This document shows positions 35,401 to 40,692 of a stretch of DNA of 64,000 nt, piece after piece. The notes under the pieces were generated by a model. It was not told the origin of the DNA. It was given only the letters and a program-made list of their open reading frames with translations, and ran no database searches. The stretch spans positions 1,032,001 to 1,096,000 of the forward strand of contig CAJNDS010002468.1 of the NCBI GenBank assembly GCA_905221605.1, read 5' to 3'. The stretch is from Symbiodinium natans. Lineage: Eukaryota > Sar > Dinophyceae > Suessiales > Symbiodiniaceae. Numbering within the stretch: the first letter of the stretch is position 1; the number at the start of each line of letters is the position of its first letter. A program made the translations under genes and the position numbers.

Positions 35401-35733
35401 GAAATCTAAACCCTCTCAGCGCTAAACCCTCTACCCAAAAGATTTACACCCTGACCCTTCCCCCCGAAACACTCTCAGCGAAAGCCTTAAACCCCAAGCC
35501 CGAAACACCCTCTGCCCGAAGCCCCAAACCCTAAACACCCTCAGCCCTCAACCTGGAACCCTAAACACCCTAAACTCTAAACCCTAAACCCTAAACCCTA
35601 GCCCTAAACCCTAAACTCCCTTACTCTGAGACTGAGACCCAGGCAGCACTTCGCTCCACGGAGCGGGCCCAGCGATGGTTCGAGTCGGCGCAGCTTCTGC
35701 AAAGCCTGACCGGGAGCCTACGCTACCTGAGAG
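16216..35733 (+). CDS. PPR protein gene, chain B (27 exons joined)
   Basis: Twenty-seven + strand islands over 19.5 kb join at G[C/A/T]...AG|G junctions into 1465 nt (488 codons + 1 nt) with no stop. The product is residues 30-35 of one PPR, 13 complete repeats of exactly 35 residues, and 27 residues of a fourteenth. Every junction preserves the register (W9, L15-L16, P26, Y31-N32, S1-A2-C3), which random islands could not do. Donors: 15 GC, 8 GA, 3 GT. Acceptors: 25 AG|G, one AG|A. About 7.5% of the span is coding; introns hold telomere-type tracts and MITEs. Open repeats argue for a functional gene. PPR proteins bind organellar RNA; the target cannot be read here. Ends not found: the exon before 16216 must end at residue 29 in phase 0. 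Confidence 0.88.
16313..16413. repeat. TTTAGGG tract, about 14 units
   Basis: Pure, 46 bp after the B1 donor; the CCCTAAA tract of the same intron is at 16538-16605. Confidence 0.95.
16418..16540. mobile_element. inverted-repeat element pair, copy 2
   Basis: GAAGGGAGGGGGGTTCAGGG ... CACCTACCCCCCATGAACCG, opposite orientation to 11595-11732. In the 16267-16824 intron, between TTTAGGG and CCCTAAA tracts. Confidence 0.6.
16825..16899 (+). CDS. PPR exon B2
   Basis: 25 codons, residues 12-35 then 1. ALALLDELL, then RPSVVSYNATIS. Acceptor TTGAG|GCG, donor AGC|GTCGCGCGG. Confidence 0.85.
17402..17622. repeat. two CCCTAAA tracts
   Basis: Tracts at 17402-17497 and 17550-17622 are separated by a piece of the GTAGTTTCATGG MITE. 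They precede exon B3. Confidence 0.95.
17644..17697 (+). CDS. PPR exon B3
   Basis: 18 codons, residues 2-19: VCEGCSLWALAVDVLKDM. Acceptor CCGAG|GTG, donor ATG|GAGACTTTG. Confidence 0.82.
18033..18069 (+). CDS. PPR exon B4
   Basis: 37 nt, residues 20-31 + 1 nt: DGRRLSPNIITY. Acceptor CTAAG|GAC, donor A|GCTGCGTGG. Confidence 0.8.
18096..18204. repeat. TTTAGGG tract, about 15 units
   Basis: Pure, 27 bp after the B4 donor. Confidence 0.95.
18387..18492. repeat. 60-bp tandem duplication
   Basis: CTTGAGCTTGCAGGTTGTAAAGGCTCTAGAGG.. recurs about 60 bp later. In the 18070-18784 intron. Confidence 0.75.
18785..18828 (+). CDS. PPR exon B5
   Basis: 44 nt. GT completes Ser32, then T-C-I, SACGRAAQWQQ. 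Acceptor ATAAG|GTA, donor CAG|GACCCTAGC. Confidence 0.83.
18953..19008 (+). CDS. PPR exon B6
   Basis: 56 nt, residues 12-29 + 2 nt: ALWLMGCLGDRGLQADLI. Acceptor GCGCAG|GCA, donor TT|GCTCCTTGC. Confidence 0.78.
19514..19610. repeat. fold-back of GCGGATTTT / AAATCCCCGC units
   Basis: Three GCGGATTTT-like units face three AAAATCCCCGC-like units around 19560. Related single units occur at 19160-19185 and 19938-19950, suggesting an 800-bp inverted-repeat element in the 19009-20127 intron. Confidence 0.5.
20128..20138 (+). CDS. PPR microexon B7 (11 bp)
   Basis: G TAC AAC GCC A: completes residue 30, encodes Tyr31-Asn32-Ala33 and begins Ser34. Acceptor TGCCAG|GTA, donor A|GCTCCTGGG. It is the only sequence found in the 1.9 kb between B6 and B8 that supplies the missing Y-N-A of the repeat in the right phases. 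Confidence 0.65.
20620..20690 (+). other. tRNA B-box-like sequence, possible SINE relic
   Basis: GAGTTCGAATCCC resembles an RNA polymerase III B box and sits about 140 bp after a C-run/A-run. No tRNA cloverleaf or A box could be built, so this is only a hint. Confidence 0.2.
20940..20985 (+). CDS. PPR exon B8
   Basis: 46 nt: GC completes Ser34, then ITACEKAGRWLEAR + AG. Acceptor ATCGCAG|GCA, donor AG|GTCGTGGAC. Confidence 0.83.
21738..21958. mobile_element. dispersed element, GTCGGAAT...ATTCAGGCCCCTA family
   Basis: Starts GGGTCGGAATGATTACTGAC and ends CCAATTATTCAGGCCC. The middle is a C-run joined to an A-run and an AT-rich tail. Other copies: 22045-22146 (degenerate), 50404-50457 (right end), 51320-51475, 53363-53484. 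Confidence 0.65.
22373..22409 (+). CDS. PPR exon B9
   Basis: 37 nt: G completes Arg14, then residues 15-26 LLLRMRDERVQS. Acceptor CCTCAG|GCT, donor TCC|GCAGCTTGA. Confidence 0.8.
22556..22633 (+). CDS. PPR exon B10
   Basis: 26 codons, residues 27-35 then 1-17: DVISYNAVMSACDKTGE, then LAFGLLE. Acceptor GCAAG|GAC, donor GAG|GACCTTGAT. Position 9 is Val instead of Trp. A MITE (22648-22767) starts 14 bp into the next intron. Confidence 0.85.
22648..22767. mobile_element. MITE, TAGCTGA family
   Basis: TTAGTAGCTGAATGAG ... CTCAGCAACTAAG, with T(22)G(14) at 22717-22753. It starts 14 bp after the exon B10 donor. Same family as 49545-49654 and 24113-24222. A partial right end recurs near 22860-22880. 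Confidence 0.75.
23079..23128 (+). CDS. PPR exon B11
   Basis: 50 nt, residues 18-33 + 2 nt: EMDQERLRPSVITMNA. Acceptor AGCAG|GAG, donor TG|GAAGCCGTT. Confidence 0.82.
24113..24222. mobile_element. MITE, TAGCTGA family
   Basis: AGCTGAATGGG ... CTATAGAACTGAAAGTGTGC ... CTCAGCAACTAAG. Inserted in a CCCTAAA tract within the 23129-24588 intron. Confidence 0.7.
24589..24634 (+). CDS. PPR exon B12
   Basis: 46 nt: G completes Trp34, then IGVLGSAFQWQKALE. Acceptor CCGAG|GAT, donor GAG|GCACTCCGC. Confidence 0.82.
24688..24930. repeat. CCCTAAA tract with CCCTGAA and CCCTCAA blocks
   Basis: About 34 units. Variants cluster (five CCCTGAA near 24880-24910). Ends 29 bp before exon B13. Confidence 0.95.
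24959..25018 (+). CDS. PPR exon B13
   Basis: 20 codons, residues 15-34, running VLRGLKPRHLQASIV to TFGAA. Acceptor CCAAG|GTT, donor GCA|GCTTCTGGG. Confidence 0.82.
25163..25286. mobile_element. MITE, ACTTGGAGGTTC family
   Basis: CTTGGAGGTTCATGG ... GAGTGCCCTCCAAGTAGG, with ATAACCC/GGGTTAT inverted inner parts. In the 25019-25965 intron. Confidence 0.6.
25527..25640. mobile_element. MITE, CTAGGACCC family
   Basis: CTAGGACCGGGAATAGGCC ... CTAGGTTACTCCTGGGTT; core AGGTTCCCTTATAA and AAAGGGTACC. Lies in the 25019-25965 intron. Confidence 0.65.
25966..25998 (+). CDS. PPR exon B14
   Basis: 11 codons: VGACMKSGRWQ (residue 35 to 10). Acceptor CCTAG|GTT, donor CAG|GAGAACGCC; the next exon also begins GAG. 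Confidence 0.8.
26763..26870. mobile_element. MITE, CTAGGACCC family
   Basis: CTAGGATGCCCAGTAGC ... TAGGTTTCTGGGCAACCTAG. Sits just before exon B15. Confidence 0.65.
26905..26949 (+). CDS. PPR exon B15
   Basis: 15 codons, residues 11-25: EALSLLEFLPSTRIE. Acceptor CAAAG|GAG, donor GAA|GCCCCTCGG. Confidence 0.82.
28437..28481 (+). CDS. PPR exon B16
   Basis: 15 codons, residue 26 to 5: ANIVTCSAAITACDK. Acceptor GCCAG|GCC, donor AAG|GCGGCGTCA. Confidence 0.83.
28555..28793. mobile_element. MITE, GTAGTTTCATGGTCCCTTA family, interrupted by CCCTAAA
   Basis: GGTACCTCCATGGGCCCTTAC ... GTTCCCATC, then a CCCTAAA tract, then CCATACTAAGGGACCATGAA. The related copy near 17250 has no tract at this point. 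Confidence 0.6.
29021..29115. repeat. fold-back of TGCCCACGAACC units
   Basis: Three direct units of TGCCCACGAACCGGCGT are followed by inverted units GGTTCGTGGGCATAGGCA and CGTGGGCATAGG. Lies in the 28482-29330 intron. Confidence 0.7.
29331..29402 (+). CDS. PPR exon B17
   Basis: 24 codons, residues 6-29: AAEWQRALGLFGRLK then TSSMQANTV. Acceptor AGAAG|GCA, donor GTG|GCGACTTGG. An internal G|GTCGAC would also splice in frame to 31598, skipping three exons; this is a possible alternative isoform. Confidence 0.8.
29778..29849 (+). CDS. PPR exon B18
   Basis: 24 codons, residue 30 to 18: TTGAAASALGNASNW, then VLALRLLEE. The acceptor is CCCAG|ACA, the only AG|A in the chain. Donor GAG|GCTTTGGCG. 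Confidence 0.78.
30153..30265. mobile_element. MITE, CTAGGACCC family
   Basis: TTAGGACCCAGAGTAGGCCC ... CCTAGGTTACTCTAGGTC. In the 29850-30539 intron. A degenerate relative follows at 30740-30835. Confidence 0.65.
30540..30599 (+). CDS. PPR exon B19
   Basis: 20 codons, residue 19 to 3, from VAHANGKADAATSNAVI to YGC. Acceptor GGCAG|GTT, donor TGC|GACACTTGC. Confidence 0.8.
31064..31178. mobile_element. MITE, CTAGGACCC family
   Basis: CTAGGACCCAGAGAAGGCCC ... CCCAGGTTACTCTTGGGT. In the 30600-31374 intron. Another relative lies at 61819-61895. Confidence 0.65.
31375..31414 (+). CDS. PPR exon B20
   Basis: 40 nt, residues 4-16 + 1 nt: EKAAMWRPTLQFL. Acceptor TTCAG|GAG, donor G|GCGCCGGGG at the start of a poly-G run. 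Confidence 0.8.
31513..31624 (+). repeat. 29-bp coding-edge duplication around a CCCTAAA tract
   Basis: Bases 31513-31541 and 31596-31624 match at 25 of 29 positions and enclose a degenerate CCCTAAA tract. The downstream copy is the start of exon B21 and keeps the PPR frame. The upstream copy lies in the intron and has an in-frame TGA before it. Confidence 0.75.
31598..31706 (+). CDS. PPR exon B21
   Basis: 109 nt, the longest PPR exon: GC completes Gly17, then DMRHRAAPPSIISYNAAI and SACANCGEWEHALALFA. Acceptor GGCAG|GCG, donor CA|GACGCCCGG. Its first bases are duplicated upstream at 31513-31541. Confidence 0.87.
31914..32053. repeat. 70-bp tandem duplication
   Basis: CCTTGAAAGGTTCCTGAAGT starts at 31914 and again at 31984, 70 bp apart with few differences. 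Confidence 0.85.
32399..32444 (+). CDS. PPR exon B22
   Basis: 46 nt: G completes Gln18, then residues 19-33 IARQRLQADVVSLNS. Acceptor CTAAG|GAT, donor TCC|GCCTCCTGA. Confidence 0.82.
32715..32845. mobile_element. MITE, CTAGGACCC family, with 8-bp target duplication
   Basis: Element 32723-32837 is flanked by CTAGTTAT on both sides. Ends CTAGGATGCCC / GGGTTACTGGGCAAC are inverted. Inside the 32445-33725 intron. Confidence 0.75.
33726..33767 (+). CDS. PPR exon B23
   Basis: 14 codons, residue 34 to 12: ALSACVDPGLWSLA. Acceptor TTGAG|GCG, donor GCG|GCTCCTGGG. The next intron carries the TTTTAGGG array. Confidence 0.82.
33795..34060. repeat. octamer tract TTTTAGGG
   Basis: About 30 copies of an 8-base unit with TTTTTTAGGG and TCTTAGGG variants, in the intron after exon B23. 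Confidence 0.95.
34476..34528 (+). CDS. PPR exon B24
   Basis: 53 nt, residues 13-29 + 2 nt: VDLLRQASSSRLTPDIL. Acceptor CTGAG|GTT, donor AC|GCTCCTGGG. Confidence 0.85.
34630..34696 (+). CDS. PPR exon B25
   Basis: 67 nt: G completes Thr30, then YSLALGACSATAQWRP and TLALLK. Acceptor CTGAG|GTA after a 101-bp intron; donor AAG|GACCCATGC. Confidence 0.85.
34958..35002 (+). CDS. PPR exon B26
   Basis: 15 codons, residues 18-32: EMAAVQVQPDPASQE. Acceptor TGGAG|GAG, donor GAG|GCCCATGTA. Confidence 0.83.
35643..35733 (+). CDS. PPR exon B27 (last one resolved)
   Basis: 91 nt from residue 33: AALRSTERAQRWFESA, then QLLQSL. Acceptor CCCAG|GCA. The donor is placed at G|GTGATCTTT but T|GAGAGGTGA is also possible; the following exon was not identified. 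Confidence 0.7.
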
Positions 35734-36735
35734 GTGATCTTTCTTAGGGGGCTTTAGGGTTTAGGGTGTAGGGTTTAGGGTTTAGGGTTTAGGGTTTGTT
35801 CGGGGTTGGGGTTTATTGGGTTTTCGGGTTTTGGGGGTTTTAGGGTTTAGGGTTTTAGGGTTTTAGGTTACATATCTGTATATATATATATATATGTATA
35901 AATATAATCCATATCTTACGTTATCAGCAAATCTATATTAAAAGCCTATATAGGCCAGGTTTAGGTACCGACGTCATGTGAGGGTTTTGGGGGTTGAGGG
36001 TTTAGGGGTTTCGGGGTTTGAGGGTTTTGGGGGTTTAGGGTTTGGGTCGAAAAAAATCTGCACCCGACAGAATGTGAACCCTAAAGCCCCCAACTCCGTA
36101 AAGGTAAGGGGGCCATGGTAGAATCCCGCCCAAGCGCGCGCGGAAGCAGAGAAAAGTGCAAGTTGCGAGCATGTCGGCTGGATCCACACAGGCTTTGCGG
36201 CTGGTGGTAGGGTTTAGGGTTTAGGGTTTGGTGTTTGGGGTTTGGGGTTTGGGGTTTGGGGTTTGCGGTTTGGGGTTTGGGGTTTGGGGGTTTAGGTTAT
36301 GGAGTCTAAGGACATGCCCCTAGCAGTACCCGCTTTCGCTTTTTGAAAGGTTAGGGACACCAACCCTAAACCCTAAACCCTAAACCCTTAGTGGCACACC
36401 ATTTGTAACCCACAAGGGCGAGCCTTTTCGTTCAAAGGTTGCCGGGGCACCAAGGCTTTGCGGTTTGGGCTTTGTTTATAAATATATATTTATTTATTTG
36501 TTTATTTATTTTTTATTTATTTATATGTATTTGTTTAACGCTTTTTTAGGGTTGAGGCTTTGGGCATAAGTTTAGTTAGTACTTATCTTCTTGGGGCTTA
36601 GGGCTTCAGATTTGTGGGGTGGCTTCCACACCCTAAACCCTAAAACCCTAAAACCCTAAACCCTAAACCCTAAACCGGGTCTACTCGGGTTGCCCGAGCC
36701 AAGAACCCTTAAATCTAGGGACCTTTGAGGTGCTT

Positions 36736-36893
36736 GGAGGTCCAGGGTTTAGGGTTTAGGGTTTAGGGTTTAGGGTTCACATATAAGTGCTATAACCCCC
36801 TTAGAAGCCCCTTAAGTGCCCTAACAGGGTGATGATTGGGTGATAAGTACAGTTGTGCTTGGGTTACTAAGTACCATGAACCTCCAAGTGGGC
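36736..36893. mobile_element. MITE, ACTTGGAGGTTC family, interrupted by TTTAGGG
   Basis: GTGCTTGGAGGTCCAGGG, then (TTTAGGG)4, then the rest of the element ending ACCATGAACCTCCAAGTGG. Confidence 0.6.
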
Positions 36894-37211
36894 TTTCGTG
36901 TTTTGAGGGCTTTGGGGCGGAGCTCAAGCAGGGGCTCTGACGCTGCATTTTTGTTTTTAGGGTTTCGGGTTTAGGGTTTCAGGTTTAGGGTATAGGGTTT
37001 AGGGTTTAGTGTTTAGGGTTTGGGGTATCTTGGTCCCATCCACTTTCTCCTTTTTTTTCAGGGTTTGAGTTCCAAGCAGGCACTCCTAAACCTTGCCACC
37101 CCGGAACCCTCTACACCTCTAAACCCCCCCCCCCCCCCTTTAGGGTTTTTCGGGTTTAGGTTTTTTGGGGTTTAGGGGCTGCTCTATAAGGACTGGGGTC
37201 CCCAACCCCAA

Positions 37212-37291
37212 ACCCCAAGAACCCCGATCCTGATTGTTTGTAGGTTCTTGCTCCAACCCCCACAATAGGGTTCTGAGGCAACCTACAAACA
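37212..37291. mobile_element. short hairpin element
   Basis: TTGTTTGTAGGTTCTTG ... GAGGCAACCTACAAACAA, about 80 bp with a C-rich loop. Confidence 0.6.
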
Positions 37292-37390
37292 AGCCTTGAA
37301 TGGGTACCCTAAACCTCAAATCCACAAGAACCCTAAACCCCTTCACTGAACCTCTCACAGGGTTTAGGAACGCTGCACCCAAATTCCGCC

Positions 37391-37527
37391 CCTACTATAT
37401 GCCTCAGCAACCCCCAAACAAAAAAACAACACTATTCCTGATATTTGTTGTTTTCCTGGGGGGATCGGGATTCCGGATTGTTACCTGTGTTGTTTTCTAG
37501 GGGGGGGGGGGGGGTTCTGAAGCAAAT
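37391..37527. mobile_element. MITE, CTACTATTTGC family
   Basis: CTACTATATGCCTCAGCAAC ... GGTTCTGAAGCAAATAGTAG. A short relative at 54736-54803 has TACTACTTGCTTAAGA / TCTTAAGCAAATAGTAGTA; a half-copy lies near 54535-54565. Confidence 0.65.
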
Positions 37528-37707
37528 AGTAGACACCCCAACAATACCCTGAACCCTAAACCCCAAACCCTAAACCCTAAACCCCAAACCCTAAACCCTG
37601 AACCCTAAACCCTAAACCCTGTGCTGAGGCAACAGCGGGAAGCGTCCACAGGGCCTCCCGGGCGTCAGCCGCAAGCGTCGTGAGGAGTCTGGAAGAGGGA
37701 TCATTGG

Positions 37708-37785
37708 GGGGGGTTTAGGGTTTAGGGTTTAGGGTTTAGGGTTTAGGGTTTAGGGTTTAGGGTTTAGGGTTTAGGGTTTAGGGTT
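37708..37785. repeat. TTTAGGG tract between poly-G runs
   Basis: About 11 units. No convincing exon was seen between 35734 and 40556; short islands at 36140-36205, 37621-37700, 38495-38545 and 38860-38990 are unassigned. Confidence 0.9.
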
Positions 37786-39000
37786 GGGGGGGGGGGGGGA
37801 CATTGAGGTTTCCCAGACCCTGGGAGGATCCAAAACAAGAGGGTACTATTAAGGGGGCTCTACTTTTTGGATCCTTTCAGGGGTCTGCCGGTTCGGGGTT
37901 CAGGGTCTAAACCCTAATTAAACCCTCAACCCTCAACCCTCAACCCTAAACCCTAAACGGGTGTAGGGGCGAAAGGATATACGTCGAGTTAACCCGTAAA
38001 TTCGGAACCGGACTCCCGCAAGCCCAAACTCCTGGAAAAGTCGGCCCTAAACTCCTAAACCCTAAACCCTAAACCCTAAACCCTAAACCCTAAACCCTAA
38101 ACCCTAAACCCTAAACCCTAAACCCTAAACCCTAACCCTATATAAACTATAATGTAAACCCTAAACTCCTAAACCCTAAACCGTAAACCCTAAGCCGCAG
38201 GACTTCAGGATTTTGGGCAGGTTTTCGGTTTTTTCGAAATCGCCGATGCTGTCTTGGCTTGTTAAACCTGATCGTGCACCCCAAGCCCGAAACCCCTAGC
38301 CCTAAACCCGAAACCCTAAACCCTGAACCCCAAATCGGTGGTGAGGGTTTCAGGTTCAGGGGGGCAAATCCAAAACCAACTTTGTCATACGTTTCCCCAG
38401 AACTTTATGTACGAACAGTAGGTTTGGGACTCTTAAGGTAGGATGCGGTTTCGGCAAACCCTAAACCCTAAACCCTAAACCCCCTCAACCCCCTCAACCT
38501 CCGACTTGGCGCTCCGCTTTTGGCCGAGGAAGGCTTGCATGAATGGGGTTTAGGGTTTAGAGTTTAGGGCTTAGGGTTTAGGGTTTAGGGTTTAGGGTTT
38601 AGGGTTTAGGGTTTAGAGTTTCGGGTTTAGGCTTTAGGGTTAAGGCCTAGCAAGCCTCAGCGTTTGGGGAGTTGAGGGACAGAGGTACGGTAAACCCTGG
38701 TCCTAGACTCCAAGCACGAAGCTCAGAAGCCCTGCAGCCTTAGGGTTCATAGGGCTCAAAGGGTTCATGAGGTTTATCTGGTTTATGTAGTTCACGGGGT
38801 TTTAGGGTTTAGGGTTTAGGGTTTAGGGTTTAGGGTGTCGCTTTTTTGAGGGTTCGTGGGGTCTGGCATGCAACAGATCATGCAGCTGAGAGAACTCTAC
38901 AACCTTGGGGCCAATCACACACCTCTGTCTGCTTTTGGACTTTGCCTGCGCCCTTGACTTGTGACCATGCTCATGCTCCAGGCGCATGGGGTTGAGGGTT

Positions 39001-39103
39001 GAGGGTTGAGGGTTTAAGGGTTGAGGGTTGAGGGTTGAGGGTTTAAGGGTTTAAGGGTTTAAGGGTTTAAGGGTTTCAGGGTTGAGGGTTGAGAGTTGAG
39101 GGT
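39001..39103. repeat. TTGAGGG / TTTAAGGG variant tract
   Basis: Blocks of TTGAGGG alternate with blocks of TTTAAGGG. Confidence 0.85.
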
Positions 39104-40179
39104 ATACCCGCCAAGTACATATCGCAAAGGCTGACCGGCTCCTTCTGAGGCATTCCCCAGAATATGGTTTTTGCTAGAATCCTTCTTATACCCAACCCCC
39201 CCCCCAACCCTAAACCCTAAACCCTGAACCTAATAAATCCTAAAGCTAGTCTGCAGCACACGTGGAGGTCCGGAAGGCACGTGTCAGGCAGTTTGCATTA
39301 CAAAGATGCAGAGAGGAGTATGTAATTGGCAACGGCAATTGGGTCTGCAGGGGCCTGTGGCCAATCCCTAAACCCTAAACCCTAAACCCTAAACCCTAAA
39401 CCCTAAACCCTAAACCCTAAAACCTAAACCCTAAACCCTAAACCCTAAGGAGAGGGGCGGCGGGGGGGAGGGGGGGAACTTAAGTCCACATCCTGCCTGG
39501 ATAGTACGACGTGTAGAAGGCGACACTTGGCCTTGTCCAAATCCCACAAACCCTAAACCCTAAACCCTAAACCCTAAACCCTAAACCCTAAACCCTAAAC
39601 CCTAAACCTGATAGCCAGCGGTACGAAGGATGACGGTTTGGGGATTAAAAAAAAACCTATTAGGACGTTGCATTCTCAGTGCAAACAAATCCAATCATGT
39701 GAGTCTTTGAAAATTAAGCATCTCACGTCCTGCGAGACAATTTCTAGATGTATGTATGTATGTATGCATGTATGCATGTATGCGTGTATATATATATATG
39801 TATCTATTTATTTGTTTTTTCATTTTTGTTTGTTTTTTTTAATATCCTTCTAGCGTCCCCCTACAGTGCTCCTACGTCATGCAAGCAGGTTTTTTGGGTT
39901 ACTAAGTACCATGAACCTCCAAGCATGAGTTTGAGAACTGCATGTCTCACCCTGAACCTCCCCTAGGTTCAAAGCCTAAACCAACCCTAAGCCACCAGGG
40001 TTGATGGTGTAGAGTTTAGGGTTTTGGGGCCCTTTAGGCTTTAACCCTCAACCTCTTTGCAGTCTGTACAGTATAGCCCATGGCATTGAGGGGCCTGTTT
40101 GTACGGGCTTAGGCGTTTGAGGGCACATACGGCCTCAACCCTGAACCCTGAACCCTACACCCTAAACCCTCCACCCTGT

Positions 40180-40300
40180 TTCCCTAAACCCTAAACCCTA
40201 AACCCTAGTCCCTAAACCCTAAACCCTAAACCCTAAACCCTAAACCCTAAACCCTAAACCCTAACCCTAAACTTTAAACCCTAAACCCTAAACCCTAACC
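40180..40300. repeat. CCCTAAA tract
   Basis: About 16 units, some degenerate. A second tract (40505-40556) touches the LINE 3' end. Confidence 0.95.
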
Positions 40301-40692
40301 CTCCTGTTTGTGGGGAACCCTGCGACCCCAGCTGCAGGGCTGCCACTCCCCTGCTTGTGTCGTTGAGGCTTGGAAACTAGTCCCTGAACACGAACTAAAC
40401 CCTCAACCCTAACTCCTTAGGATAAGCCCTAAACCTTACAAACCCTAACCCTTCTAAGCCCTAAAGCCCTAAACATGTCACTCGCATGTGGGTTCCGGAC
40501 CCTTGAACCCTAAACCCTAAACCCTAAACCCTAAACCCTAAACCCTAAACCCTAAACGCTGGTTTCGCTGGTTTCCCTGGCCCACACCGTGGGAGAAACA
40601 TACCCCTATCGAACTGCTGGATGGAAGCGTGCAAAAGCAGGCCCCGTGTCTCAGCAGTCCGGCTTAACAGCACACGCTTTTGGCCGGGGCAG

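Noticed and set aside
4716-35733. That the PPR islands are scattered pseudogene debris
   Set aside because: Thirty-five junctions keep an exact 35-residue register without a stop, and all acceptors but one are AG|G; debris would not do this.
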